This document shows, in pieces, positions 17,682 to 26,196 of a stretch of DNA of 64,000 nucleotides. The notes under the pieces were generated by a model. That model did no database searches. It worked only from the letters and a program-made list of their open reading frames with translations, and was not told the DNA's origin. A program made the translations under genes and the position numbers. The stretch is taken from positions 744,001-808,000 of the forward strand of contig NZ_CP044427.1 of the NCBI RefSeq assembly GCF_008843165.1, in the 5' to 3' direction. How positions within the stretch are numbered: position 1 is the first letter of the stretch; every line of letters starts with the position of its first letter. Source of the stretch: Ornithinimicrobium pratense (GTDB lineage Bacteria; Actinomycetota; Actinomycetes; Actinomycetales; Dermatophilaceae).

Positions 17682-18103
17682 TCCCCGGCGTCCCGCCCGG
17701 CGTGCGCGCGCAGCTGGTCAGCGGCCGGGCTGCCCTCGGTCCCGATGCCGTAGTTCGGGCACAGGGCCACGGCATACCCCGAGACGGCGAGCAACTGCTC
17801 TGCGGCGTCCAGCACCCCCAGCAGTTGCGGCGCACTGGTCAGCGAGAATATCGATGCCCGACCCTCCGGCCGCGACACCACCAGCCCGCAGTCGCGCAGG
17901 CATGCCAGGTGCGTGCTCACGGTCGACTGTGCCAGTCCCAGATGCTCGGTCAGATCACGCACCCGGTGCTCGCCCAACGTCAGGTGCTGCAGGATCGCCA
18001 GCCGGGACGGGTCTGACAGCCCGTGGAACAACGCCGCCGCCACGCCGAGCCCCTCATTCCCTGACGGGTTGGCCGCAGTCCCCGGTGTCGATGTCATCGT
18101 CAT
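17678..18103 (-). CDS. ArsR-family metal sensor, CmtR-like
   Basis: The 141-aa winged-helix repressor has THLACLRDCGLVV in the recognition helix, which places two Cys four residues apart exactly as in the Cd/Pb sensor CmtR of Mycobacterium (NHLSCLRGCGLVV). A third Cys near residue 107 (ALCPNYG) could complete the site. It is translationally coupled to the metal ATPase downstream. The minus-strand -10 TAACAT (18115-18110) lies 7 bases before the ATG, giving a leaderless, probably self-repressed transcript. Cd/Pb (or Zn/Co) as inducer is inferred. Confidence 0.85.
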   Translation of the reverse strand: MTMTSTPGTAANPSGNEGLGVAAALFHGLSDPSRLAILQHLTLGEHRVRDLTEHLGLAQSTVSTHLACLRDCGLVVSRPEGRASIFSLTSAPQLLGVLDAAEQLLAVSGYAVALCPNYGIGTEGSPAADQLRAHAGRDAGE

Positions 18104-18197
18104 ATGCCGATGTTAGCGGCCAACCCTCGTGCACGGCTCATGCGGAGGCCTGGGCCTCAGGGCAGGAGGTATGTGCGCTCGTGGTCGAGAATGTGAC

Positions 18198-19103
18198 ATG
18201 AGCAAAATCTCCGACGAGCACCTGATCTCTGCCCTCGCGCGCGCCAGCCGTGAGTTCGAGCGCGTGCGGGGCGTCCTGCTCCGCGAGGACGAGCCGACGC
18301 CGGAACGGGTTGCGGGCATGTCGACCGGGGGAACACGCCGGACGCGACGGGTCCCGGGGGCGCCGACGGGGGAGCACACCGGACGTGGCGGTGTTCTTGG
18401 AGCCGCGGGTTCTGCTGCGCAGGCAGCTGCCTCAGCCGCTGGCACGGTCGGGTCTGCTGCAGCCTGGGCAGCCCGCTTCGGCGTGCGGCGCGTCACCGGG
18501 CAGGTGCACCCCAGGCACGAGGACTGGTCGGGGTTGAGCACGGATGAGCGCATCCAGTGGTGGGTCGACCGGTTTGGCACGGGTGTCGCGGCGTTGGTCG
18601 CCCTACCCAGCTTCGGTGGCATCGTGACGCGGACGGCCATGTCCCCCATCTTGAACACGGTCGGCGCAGCCGGGCAGGTGCTCGTCGTGAACGCCGTCGC
18701 GCACGAAGTGGGTGGCACCGACGAGGCCGACCGGGTGGTCGCCGCAGCGTCGATCGTGCTGGGACGCGACCTCGACCTCGACGCGGTTCGGCGTCAGCTG
18801 AGCGCAGAGCGGACCGACGAGGGGCTTGGCGAGCCCGACGAGCTGCAGGCCGAGCTCGACCAGGACCAGGATGACCCGCCGGGGGTGCTGCGCCGACTGG
18901 GCTCCACGGCGCTGCTGATCCGCCGTGTGGCTCGTCAGTTCCGTTCCCTCGCGGGCCTGCAGGGTGAGCGCCCCCAGGGCGGGCTGGTCGCACGTGCCAT
19001 GCGCAACCTCCCCGTTGTCGGGATGCTCGGCGGGTTCCTTGCCGAACGCGGCGGGGTCCGGCAGGCGGCCCAAGCGGCTCAGGAGACCTTTCGCTCGACG
19101 TGA
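18198..19103 (+). CDS. hypothetical protein with hydrophobic central segment
   Basis: I do not recognise this 301-aa protein. It has a charged N-terminus, an Ala/Gly-rich stretch (about 75-100), a conserved-looking middle (ERIQWWVDRFGTGVAALVALPSFGG, about 115-150) with a long hydrophobic run, an acidic linker (ELDQDQDD, about 220) and a basic C-terminus. The hydrophobic run may associate with the membrane. The ATG at 18198 is preceded by a weak GAGAAT box 7 bases upstream. It stands alone between the metal-sensor operon and the ABC-F gene, at the left edge of the accessory region. Confidence 0.6.
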   Translation: MSKISDEHLISALARASREFERVRGVLLREDEPTPERVAGMSTGGTRRTRRVPGAPTGEHTGRGGVLGAAGSAAQAAASAAGTVGSAAAWAARFGVRRVTGQVHPRHEDWSGLSTDERIQWWVDRFGTGVAALVALPSFGGIVTRTAMSPILNTVGAAGQVLVVNAVAHEVGGTDEADRVVAAASIVLGRDLDLDAVRRQLSAERTDEGLGEPDELQAELDQDQDDPPGVLRRLGSTALLIRRVARQFRSLAGLQGERPQGGLVARAMRNLPVVGMLGGFLAERGGVRQAAQAAQETFRST

Positions 19104-19154
19104 GGGCCCTTGCTGTTGCCATGTCGGAAGGTCGTCGTGCTGCCGGTTAACCAG

Positions 19155-19189
19155 TTTGGGCAGGCGTCTGAGTCTCGTATCCTGATGAC
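19155..19189 (+). promoter_or_regulatory. promoter of the ABC-F leader transcript
   Basis: TTTGGG (19155-19160) and TATCCT (19178-19183) are spaced 17 bases apart. Initiation 7 bases downstream would fall on the A of the leader ATG at 19190. An AT-richer patch (GGTTAA, about 19145-19150) sits just above the -35, where WhiB7 contacts DNA in actinobacterial antibiotic-inducible promoters; WhiB7 control is inferred. Confidence 0.5.
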
Positions 19190-19231
19190 ATGGTGGGTAT
19201 CGCCTCGATGAAGCCCTGGGCTCGCCGCTGA
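19190..19231 (+). CDS. 13-codon leader peptide upstream of the ABC-F gene
   Basis: The short frame encodes MVGIASMKPWARR then TGA. It begins at the predicted transcription start, so it would be translated as a leaderless uORF. Its last codons (from Trp10) form the left arm of a hairpin (19219-19227 with 19232-19244), and the TGA lies in the CTGA loop. A ribosome stalled at the KPWARR end would melt that hairpin. This is the layout of ribosome-mediated attenuation known for antibiotic-inducible erm and ABC-F genes; here it is inferred from sequence only. Confidence 0.55.
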   Translation: MVGIASMKPWARR

Positions 19232-19283
19232 CGGCGGCAGAGCCACTTCGTCCTCCCTGTCTCTGTACGCCGTCCTGGCCTTC

Positions 19284-19313
19284 GCCGGGCGGCCCCTTCT
19301 TGTGCTGCCCGGC
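19284..19313 (+). terminator. attenuator-like hairpin before the ABC-F gene
   Basis: GCCGGGC (19284-19290) and GCCCGGC (19307-19313) form a perfect 7-bp stem between the leader peptide and the ABC-F start at 19340. It has no strong U-tract after it, so it may act as a Rho-dependent or translation-blocking element and not as a simple terminator. Confidence 0.4.
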
Positions 19314-19339
19314 TCCCATGACGAGCCGAAGAGAGAACA

Positions 19340-21031
19340 GTGCAGAACCCGTATCACAAGCAAAGCCCCTTCTACGGCGGTTTCCCCGCAGGCGCCGCCG
19401 CCCACATCCGAGCTGAGGGCGTCGATGTAACCCTCGGAGATCGGCGGGTCCTCCGCGACGTCGACGTCGTCGTCTCCGCCGGGTCTCGGCTGGCGATCGT
19501 CGGCGAGAACGGCCGCGGCAAGACCACTCTCCTCCACGTCCTCGCCGGGTTGACCGAGCCGGAGCTCGGTACCGTCACCCGGGTCGGCACCCTGGCCGTC
19601 GTCCAGCAGGCCCTCGATGCCCGCAGTGACAAGACCGTCGGTGCACTCGTTGAGGACGCGATTGGCGATTCTCTGACGGCACTGGCGCGCCTTGAGACGG
19701 CGACTGAGGCCCTCACCGAGAGACGCCCAGGCGCCGATGAGGCGTACGCCGCCGCCCTCGACCTGGCCATCGCGCTGGACGCCTGGGACGCACAGCGGCG
19801 CGTTGACGTGGCCCTGGCGGGGCTCGACGCCTGCACAGACAGGGCGCGGACACTGTCCACGCTCTCGGTAGGTCAGCGGTACCGGGTTCGGCTCGCGTGC
19901 GTCCTGGGCGCAGACTCCGATCTCATGCTTCTCGACGAGCCGACCAACCACCTGGACGCAAAGGGCCTGGACTTCCTCACCGAACGCCTGCAGGCTCACC
20001 GAGGCGGGCTGGCGATCGTCAGCCACGACCGGGCGCTGCTGCGAGACGTCGCGACGAGCTTCTTGGACCTCGACCCCAGCGAGGACGGACGCCCACGCCT
20101 GTACGCCGGTGGCTATGACGCCTGGGTCGACGGCCGTCGCCGCGACCGGGTCCGGTGGGAGCAGGACTACGCCGACCAGCTCGCCGAGCGGGCCCAGCTC
20201 GCCCAGGCAGCCGAGGAGGCCAGGGGTCGCCTCCGGTCCGGGTGGCGCCCCGAGAAGGGCCACGGCAAGCACCAGCGTGCCACCCGGACCGGCGGGGTCG
20301 TCCAGGCATTCAACCGCAGGCAGGAAGACCTCGAGGCGCACGTCGTCTCGGTCCCCGAACCTCCGCTGCGGCTGCACTGGCCCGACCCAGGAACCACCCC
20401 CGGTCGCCCCGTCCTGACCTGCGCCGAGGCCACCGTCCAAGGCCGCCTCACAACACCGACGAGCCTGTCCGTCAACGGCGGCGACCGACTGGTCGTCACC
20501 GGCGCCAACGGTGCCGGCAAGTCCACCCTGCTCGGAGTCCTCGCCGGGCAGTTGACCCCCACCACCGGCCAGGTCCGCCTACACCCGGCAGCGTGCGTCG
20601 CCTTCCTCTCGCAGGAGGTGCCTGGCTGGCCACCCGAGCTCACCGCCCACCAGGTCTACGACCGGCACCTCGCCGAGCTCGCCTCCCGATCGGGGCGGGC
20701 CCCGAGTCCCCGGGTGGCGGCCTCGCGTACCGGGTTGCTGGAGGCCCGCAGCTGGCGGACCCCGGTAACCCGTATGTCTCAGGGGCAGCAGCGCCGGCTG
20801 CACCTGGCCTTGTGCCTCGCCGAGCAGCCGGACTTGCTGCTGCTCGACGAGCCAACCAACCACCTCTCCGCCGGCCTGGTCGACGAGCTCACAACCGAAC
20901 TGCAGCAGACCAGCTGCGCAGTCGTCGTCGCGACCCACGACCGTCAGCTCCTCCGCGACGTGGCCGGCTGGCCCACTCTCCACCTCCAGGCAGCCACGTC
21001 CCCCTCCGATCTAGACAAGGACCCTTCATGA
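19340..21031 (+). CDS. ABC-F family ATPase, antibiotic-resistance (ribosomal protection) type
   Basis: The 563-aa soluble protein has two ABC domains and no membrane segments. Walker A motifs are GENGRGKTT (about residue 56) and GANGAGKST (about 393). Signature motifs are LSVGQR and MSQGQQRR, and the two Walker B/DEPTNHL boxes are both present. The interdomain linker (about 255-320) is long and charged, as expected for the P-site tRNA interaction motif. It resembles actinobacterial TlrC/OleB-like proteins, which free ribosomes of macrolides, lincosamides or related drugs. The leader peptide and hairpins upstream fit drug-inducible expression. The GTG at 19340 has only a weak purine-rich site (GAAGAGAGA) before it. 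Confidence 0.85.
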   Translation: MQNPYHKQSPFYGGFPAGAAAHIRAEGVDVTLGDRRVLRDVDVVVSAGSRLAIVGENGRGKTTLLHVLAGLTEPELGTVTRVGTLAVVQQALDARSDKTVGALVEDAIGDSLTALARLETATEALTERRPGADEAYAAALDLAIALDAWDAQRRVDVALAGLDACTDRARTLSTLSVGQRYRVRLACVLGADSDLMLLDEPTNHLDAKGLDFLTERLQAHRGGLAIVSHDRALLRDVATSFLDLDPSEDGRPRLYAGGYDAWVDGRRRDRVRWEQDYADQLAERAQLAQAAEEARGRLRSGWRPEKGHGKHQRATRTGGVVQAFNRRQEDLEAHVVSVPEPPLRLHWPDPGTTPGRPVLTCAEATVQGRLTTPTSLSVNGGDRLVVTGANGAGKSTLLGVLAGQLTPTTGQVRLHPAACVAFLSQEVPGWPPELTAHQVYDRHLAELASRSGRAPSPRVAASRTGLLEARSWRTPVTRMSQGQQRRLHLALCLAEQPDLLLLDEPTNHLSAGLVDELTTELQQTSCAVVVATHDRQLLRDVAGWPTLHLQAATSPSDLDKDPS

Positions 21032-21314
21032 ACACCGGCCCATCGCCGCCTGGCGTCGCACTGTCTTGCCGCCGGTCATCGCCAGGCGGGGATGTGCGCA
21101 GCACCCAGGTCCGGTGACTACGCGAGACACCACATGCCGTTGCTCATTCGGTGCCTCGCGGCCACCGGTGTCCTCCTGAAGTCCAATGGCTCTGCAGCGG
21201 GTCCGTTGAGCTGGGTGGCGGCAGGCTGGAGGATGGCCAGACATCGACGGCGCAACGTCCCGCCGAGGATGTCCACCAGAAACCTATGGGGCGGGGGTTC
21301 TCTGGTGCCGGCGG
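21032..21314. other. intergenic stretch after the ABC-F gene
   Basis: These 283 bases hold no convincing gene. A 29-codon frame begins in the ATGA overlap with the ABC-F stop (21028-21117), but it is Pro/Ser/Arg-rich, has no recognisable similarity and could be the remnant of a truncated downstream gene. No strong terminator hairpin was seen. Confidence 0.5.
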
Positions 21315-22019
21315 CTAGGGCGCGTCCTCCTGCGGTGACTGCTCCTGGGGCGCCTCCTCCTGGGGCGCCTCCTGCTGAGGAACTTGTTCATCTGGCGCGT
21401 CTTGCGGCGCCTGCTCCTGCGGCGGGTCAGTGTCCTGGACCTCACCTGGCAGAGGCACGTCGAGCTCAGCGTCGGGCGGTACCTCCCCCGTGCCGCTCCA
21501 GCCCGGGATCGAGGTACCGACACTGGTGTTGTTCGTGCCGCCCGTGTAGGTGGACACCGCGCGCCCGGTCGCAAGCTCGAAGGCCACGATGAGGACCATC
21601 GCCAGCACAAAGAGCGCAGCGCTGAGAGCAGCGATCCGCTTCCAGGGCAGGCCTTGCAGTACTCGCCTCACGGACCTTCGCACGTCCGGTCGATCCTTGA
21701 GGTCGACGTTGCCTTCGGCACGTCGATGCTCCTCAGCCCGCGCGGCTGGCCCTTCCTGGGCCGGCGCCAGCTCGTGCACTCGCCCGGTGCGCCGAGCCGC
21801 GAAGGCCTGCGCTGCCACGCGGTCCCTTGTCATCGCCAAGTAGTGAGAGTAGACGGCGCCCCCCACTGTGATGCACAAGCTGCCCAGTGCAGCACCTACC
21901 AGGGTGCCGGCCGCGCCGAGACTGGACAGGAGCACGGCCGAAGACACGGCCCCCAGGGCGCCACCTGCGGAATTGACCCAGTTGATCTGAAGACGGTGCG
22001 GCTCACTCACTGTATCCAC
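21315..22019 (-). CDS. hypothetical membrane protein with Pro/Gln/Glu repeat tail
   Basis: I do not recognise this 234-aa protein. It has a hydrophobic N-terminal hairpin (about residues 18-60, Gly/Ala-rich), a basic soluble segment, a single strong transmembrane helix (about 130-152, LFVLAMVLIVAF) and then an external region. That region ends in degenerate repeats of (E/D)QxPQEEAPQ, encoded by a repeated CTCCTGGGGCGC-type unit at 21335-21390. The tail is probably surface exposed and disordered. The GTG at 22019 has AGGGG upstream. Confidence 0.5.
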   Translation of the reverse strand: MDTVSEPHRLQINWVNSAGGALGAVSSAVLLSSLGAAGTLVGAALGSLCITVGGAVYSHYLAMTRDRVAAQAFAARRTGRVHELAPAQEGPAARAEEHRRAEGNVDLKDRPDVRRSVRRVLQGLPWKRIAALSAALFVLAMVLIVAFELATGRAVSTYTGGTNNTSVGTSIPGWSGTGEVPPDAELDVPLPGEVQDTDPPQEQAPQDAPDEQVPQQEAPQEEAPQEQSPQEDAP

Positions 22020-22342
22020 TATCCGCCCCTACGGCTGGCCGCCCAAACTGACGCGTGCCGACCGCCCGGCCCAGGGGTGACCGGCCTCACCGTGATGGGC
22101 TCGGCAGTGCTCGCTGCCCACGGTATTGCCGTTCCGGGTGGCCCTTTCAGGGCTGGCGCCTCGCATGGTCGGCCCGAACCCAGACTGGGGTGCATCGGAG
22201 TGACGCGGCCCTGGCGCCGCACCCGGCTGGCTCTCGTCCTCGTCCAAGAGATCGCCACAACGCTGCACACCGGGGGCTTCACCCACATCTGTCGACGGCG
22301 CTCGAAAACTGGGCGGTTTCGGCGGTCGAAGAGTGAGCGGTT

Positions 22343-23146
22343 TCAGTCTAGGGATTCTTGCTCGGCTTTGATGCTGGGTAGGGTCTCCACGCCGCGGTCG
22401 CGCAGTCGGTAGGAGGCGCCTTTGAGGGCGATGACGTCGGCGTGATGGACGATGCGGTCGATCATCGCCGCGGCGACGACCTGGTCACCGAAGACGCCGG
22501 CCCAGGAGGAGAAAGGCAGGTTGGACGTCAGGATGAGGGAGGCGTGCTCGTACCGGGAGGACACGAGCTGGAAGAAGAGGTTCGCTGCGTCCTGGTCGAA
22601 CGGTAGGTAGCCGACCTCATCGACGATGATCAGCCCGTAGCGGCGCAGCCGGGTCAGCTCAACGGCGAGCCGTCCGCGGTCGTGGGCCTCGGTCAGTCGG
22701 GTGACCCAGTCGGTGGCGGTGGCGAACAGGACCCGGTGGCCTTGCCGGGCGGCCGCGACGCCGAGGGCGGTGGCCAGGTGGGTCTTGCCGGTGCCCGGTG
22801 GCCCGAGCAGGACGACGTTGCGGTGCTCGGCCAGGTACGCCCCGGAGGCCAGGGCCTGGATCGGGGTGCGCGCACCGGGTTGGTGGTCGAAGTCGAAGTC
22901 CTCGATCGTCTTGGCCGCGGGCATGCCGGCGGCGCGGATCCGCAGCCGTGCGCCGGAGGCGTTGCGGGCGGCGACCTCACGTTCCAGGACGGCGGCCAGG
23001 TAGTCCTCATGAGTCCATCCGGCATCGCGGGCGTGGTCGGCCAGCCGGGTGGCGGACTCGGTGATCCGTGGTGCTTTCAGCGCCGCGGCCAGGTGGGTGA
23101 TCTGCTTGAGGGTCTCAGTCGTGGCGGAGGTGGTCTTGCGGGTCAT
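22343..23146 (-). CDS. istB: IS21 helper ATPase IstB
   Basis: This 267-aa AAA+ ATPase activates the IS21 transposase and helps select the target. Walker A is GPPGTGKTHLA, Walker B is LIIVDEVGYLPF and sensor 1 is ILTSNLPF. The ATG overlaps the end of istA by four bases, giving translational coupling. The length is normal and no damage is seen. Confidence 0.95.
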   Translation of the reverse strand: MTRKTTSATTETLKQITHLAAALKAPRITESATRLADHARDAGWTHEDYLAAVLEREVAARNASGARLRIRAAGMPAAKTIEDFDFDHQPGARTPIQALASGAYLAEHRNVVLLGPPGTGKTHLATALGVAAARQGHRVLFATATDWVTRLTEAHDRGRLAVELTRLRRYGLIIVDEVGYLPFDQDAANLFFQLVSSRYEHASLILTSNLPFSSWAGVFGDQVVAAAMIDRIVHHADVIALKGASYRLRDRGVETLPSIKAEQESLD

Positions 23147-24345
23147 GGCTGGCTCACCTCGCCCAGGCCGAACGCACGGTCGTACTCGGACAGGTCCCGC
23201 ACCATGCCGTCGTCGGCGGGCGCCGGTGTCGCGGGGTGTTGGTAGTCGTGCCGAAGCTTCGCGGCGGTGGCGACGTGAGCGGGGTCGGTGATGGTCATGC
23301 CGCGGGCCCACCGACGCGGGTGTTCAGCCACTAGGCGGCCACCGTGGCGGACCCGGACGACATCAAGGTCGGCAGCGACGTCGACCCGGGCACCGATGGC
23401 GCGGGGGTCCACGGAGTAGTCGTTGGTGTCGATGCGTACGTAGTAGTCCCGGCCCAGGCGGACATGGTTACGCCAGCCCAGGTGCAGCACCGCCGGCGGC
23501 AACGGCAACATTGCCTCTTTGTCCGCGCCCAGCAGGTCCACGGGACGGGCCTTGATCGTGCGCACCACCCGGGCGTTCGCGGTCAGCAGCCAGTCGGTGA
23601 ACTGGGCGTTGAAGTCGCCCGGGGACTCAAAGTGGCGCCCGGGCATGAAGGAGGTCTCAAAAAAGCGGTTGCGCCGTTCCACGATGCCCTTGGACTCGGG
23701 GTCCTTCGGCGGCAGCAGCACGATCCGCGTCGCCAGCGTCCCAGCGAACACCGCCACCGGCTCGGTCACCTTCCGGCGTCCGATGCCGGGCTCGTTGTCC
23801 CAGATCAGCCGACGCGGAACACGGCCCAGCTGCTCCAGCAGCGACCAGGACCCCAGCAGCAGGTCAGGTGTCTTCCGGGTCGGGATCATCCGGGCGAGCA
23901 TGAACCTGGAGTACCCGCAGGTCATCACCAGCACTGGAAGCAGGGTCCGGGAGCCGTCTTCGAGCAGGATCTTGCGCGGCGGGAACCACAGGTCGCACTG
24001 CGCCACGTCCCCGGCCGTCCACGTCAACCGGTCGGCCGGGTCGATCGGGCGGTGGTCAGCCCGGACCCGGTTGACGTTGTCCCGGAACCAGCGGATCGAG
24101 CCGCTCCACCCGACCCGTTCAGCCAGCACCGTCGCGGGCATGTCCGGGGTCTCCGCCAACAGCGCACGCACCCGCGCCTTGTACGGCGTGAACGACGTCG
24201 GCCCTGGTCTTCGTTCGTACTTCGGTGGACCCTCGGAAGCCACGGCCGCAGCGACCGTGTTCCTCGAGATGCCCAACCTCCTGGCGATCGCGGCCTTCGG
24301 CACGCCCTCGGCGGCCAGCCTCCTGATCAGCGCCCAGTCCTCCAT
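23143..24345 (-). CDS. istA: IS21 transposase IstA
   Basis: This 400-aa DDE transposase has an N-terminal HTH (GVPKAAIARRLGISRNTVAAAV) and an rve-type catalytic core. DLWFPP, WDNEPG and the Glu in KGIVERRNRFFE supply the D-D-E triad. ATG 24345 is preferred to the GTG at 24354, because GGAG then lies about 10 bases upstream instead of one. The gene is intact. Confidence 0.94.
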   Translation of the reverse strand: MEDWALIRRLAAEGVPKAAIARRLGISRNTVAAAVASEGPPKYERRPGPTSFTPYKARVRALLAETPDMPATVLAERVGWSGSIRWFRDNVNRVRADHRPIDPADRLTWTAGDVAQCDLWFPPRKILLEDGSRTLLPVLVMTCGYSRFMLARMIPTRKTPDLLLGSWSLLEQLGRVPRRLIWDNEPGIGRRKVTEPVAVFAGTLATRIVLLPPKDPESKGIVERRNRFFETSFMPGRHFESPGDFNAQFTDWLLTANARVVRTIKARPVDLLGADKEAMLPLPPAVLHLGWRNHVRLGRDYYVRIDTNDYSVDPRAIGARVDVAADLDVVRVRHGGRLVAEHPRRWARGMTITDPAHVATAAKLRHDYQHPATPAPADDGMVRDLSEYDRAFGLGEVSQP

Positions 24346-24422
24346 GGTGATCACACTCCAATCGTCGAAGAGTGCTCACTTTTCGAGCGCCGTACCTGCT
24401 CAGTTTTCAAGCGCCGCCGACA

Positions 24423-24935
24423 ACATCACGGCTGAAACCGACGCGACCAATCGCGACTCCCACCTGATGGCCACCCGACACGGAGGCGAACCCCTTCAGA
24501 CGACACTCGAGTGGCAGAACACACGGCCAGGTCGACCATGCTGAGCGGAGGGAGACGCACGACTTTGGCGCTGGTTGCTCTTCCGGTCAGGATCCTGCTC
24601 ATGGCATACGTTTGCGCTTCACCAGTCGTTGCTCACCTGCTCAGATGGCTACGCAAGGACACCGTCGGGCCCCGGACCGGGCACCCGCCTGACGCACTCA
24701 TTGGCCGCTGACGGCGCTCGTGTCTTGCTCGTGGACGAGCATCAGGTGTGGTCCACCGCGCGCGGTGTCTGACCGCGGGGGCGGACGCGCGACGAGCCCA
24801 CCGGAGAGCTCGGTGACCATCGTCGGCGATCGTGGTGCGCGTGCGCGTATCCCTCTAAGCCAGTCCGAGATGAGTGTGGGATGAGGCGTGGAGGATGGGT
24901 TGGTCGTCGGCAATGTTATCGGCTAACATTTAAGC
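24423..24935. other. gene-poor stretch right of the IS element
   Basis: These 513 bases hold no gene I can support. From the right copy of ACATC, a frame with high GC3 runs to a TGA at 24542-24544. When the IS and one target copy are removed it joins in frame with the open frame on the left side (ending LHTGGFTHI), so the element may have split a gene of unknown type. The rest (24545-24910) shows no coding signal and looks like decayed sequence. Confidence 0.4.
24912..24930 (+). promoter_or_regulatory. TetR-type operator over the regulator's own -10
   Basis: AATGTTA (24912-24918) and TAACATT (24924-24930) form a perfect 7-bp inverted repeat with a 5-base centre. The right arm contains TAACAT, a -10 box ending 7 bases before the GTG at 24936. 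A repressor bound here would block its own leaderless transcript. Confidence 0.7.
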
Positions 24936-25493
24936 GTGGCACCGACCAAGTCGGAGCGCACCCGCGCCCGCATCGAGCAGGTGGCCCTGGATCTGTTCGA
25001 GCAGCGTGGTTTCCACCAGACGACGGTGGCGCAGATCGCGGACGCGGCAGGAGTAGCGCAGATGACGTTCTTCCGGCACTTCGCCTCCAAGTCCGGTGTG
25101 CTCTTCGACGACCCGTACGACCCGGTCATCGCCGCTGCGGTGGCCGAGCAGCCATCGGCCCTGGATCCGCTGACCCGGACGGCTCGGGCGGTGCGCACGG
25201 CGTGGGCGGGTCTGCCTGAACCCCAGGAGTCTGTGGTTCGTCGCAAGGTGCGGATCGTCGCGCAGACACCTTCTATCGCGAGCGAGATGGCCGGCAGCAA
25301 CGCGGCGACCGAGGCATCGATCGTCGAGGTGCTCAGGGAGGACGGCGTCGAGATGCTGGCCGCCCGGGCTGCGGCCGCGGCGACGATGGCGGCCGTCACG
25401 GCGGCCATCCTGGAGTGGGCTGCGCATGAGGACCTAGTGCTGGGCGAGGCGCTGCTCGTCGCGATCGAGACGCTCGAGCGCCGTGATGGGTGA
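24936..25493 (+). CDS. TetR/AcrR-family repressor
   Basis: The 185-aa regulator has an N-terminal TetR HTH (residues 5-52, TTVAQIADAAGVAQMTFFRHFASKSGVLF) and an Ala-rich helical ligand domain. It heads an operon with an ABC ATPase and a permease, and probably represses that operon through the palindrome on its own promoter until an exported compound binds. The end overlaps the ABC ATPase start by eight bases. Confidence 0.9.
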   Translation: MAPTKSERTRARIEQVALDLFEQRGFHQTTVAQIADAAGVAQMTFFRHFASKSGVLFDDPYDPVIAAAVAEQPSALDPLTRTARAVRTAWAGLPEPQESVVRRKVRIVAQTPSIASEMAGSNAATEASIVEVLREDGVEMLAARAAAAATMAAVTAAILEWAAHEDLVLGEALLVAIETLERRDG

Positions 25494-26196
25494 GCTCGCC
25501 ATCCGGGCCGAACGGCTGGTGCGGACCTTCCCCGGGGGAGTGGGTGTCCGCGGGATGGACCTGGACGTGGAGTACGGCGAGGTCCACGCTCTCGTCGGGC
25601 TCAACGGAGCGGGCAAAACCACACTCATGCGTCTGCTTCTGGGCATGCTGCGAGCCGACTCCGGCACCGTCGCGATCGGCGCGCCCTGGTCTGAAGCGGG
25701 CCACACCGTGGATGAGCCGTTCGGTTATCCAGACCTGACTACCATTGCCAACCTGACTGTCGCCGCCCGGCTGCGTGGGGTGCCACGAGCGGTTGTGGGC
25801 GAGGTCGTCGCAGGTGCCATCGCCGAGCTCGGCCTGCAGGCCTACGCTACGCGCCGAGCCCGGGCCCTGTCGCAGGGCAACCGCCAACGCCTCAACCTCG
25901 CCGCCGCGCTGCAGCACAATCCACGCGTGCTGATTCTCGATGAGCCGACCAGCGCGCTGGACCCACGCGGGGTGATCCTGCTGCGCACGGCACTGCTGCG
26001 CCGCGCGGCAGAGGGTGCAGGCGTGCTCGTCTCCAGCCACCACCTGGACGAGGTCGCACGGATCGCCGACCGGATCACGGTGATCAGTCACGGAGCCGTG
26101 ATCGGCTCCCTTGACCCAGGTGGCACAGATATTGAGCGGGACTTCTTCGCGTTGGTGCTGGCCGAGGAGGAGTCAGGTCGGGAGAGGATGTCATGA
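25486..26196 (+). CDS. ABC transporter ATP-binding protein
   Basis: The 236-aa nucleotide-binding subunit has Walker A GLNGAGKTT, signature LSQGNRQR, Walker B VLILDEPTSALDP and the switch His in SSHHLDE. Together with the following membrane protein it forms an ABC-2-type exporter. ATG 25486 is chosen inside the end of the TetR gene; GTG 25483 is an alternative. The substrate is unknown, though the TetR-ABC-permease arrangement is typical of drug or toxic-metabolite efflux. Confidence 0.9.
   Translation: MGELAIRAERLVRTFPGGVGVRGMDLDVEYGEVHALVGLNGAGKTTLMRLLLGMLRADSGTVAIGAPWSEAGHTVDEPFGYPDLTTIANLTVAARLRGVPRAVVGEVVAGAIAELGLQAYATRRARALSQGNRQRLNLAAALQHNPRVLILDEPTSALDPRGVILLRTALLRRAAEGAGVLVSSHHLDEVARIADRITVISHGAVIGSLDPGGTDIERDFFALVLAEEESGRERMS

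Larger units (their letters stand above)
22290..24422. mobile_element. complete IS21-family insertion sequence
   Basis: The element spans 2133 bp between TGTCG...CA ends. The left end (22290-22311) and the reverse complement of the right end (24401-24422) share TGTCG.CGGCGCT.GAAAACTG. A second copy of the end repeat lies inside each terminus (about 22320-22340 and 24366-24390), as is usual for IS21. The 5-bp sequence ACATC flanks both sides (22285-22289 and 24423-24427), an intact target duplication, so insertion was recent. It encodes istA and istB in the usual overlapping order. Confidence 0.93.

Noticed and set aside
18198..19103. Assignment of the hypothetical protein to the EcsC family
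   Set aside because: A hydrophobic centre is shared, but the EcsC sequence pattern could not be matched by eye.
21028..21117. 29-codon frame overlapping the ABC-F stop
   Set aside because: The ATGA overlap is tempting, but composition is Ser/Pro/Arg-rich and nothing supports translation; kept only as a note in the gap entry.
24511..24711. 66-codon frame on the plus strand
   Set aside because: There is no ribosome-binding site, no similarity and mixed hydrophobic/basic content, and it lies in a decayed stretch beside the IS.
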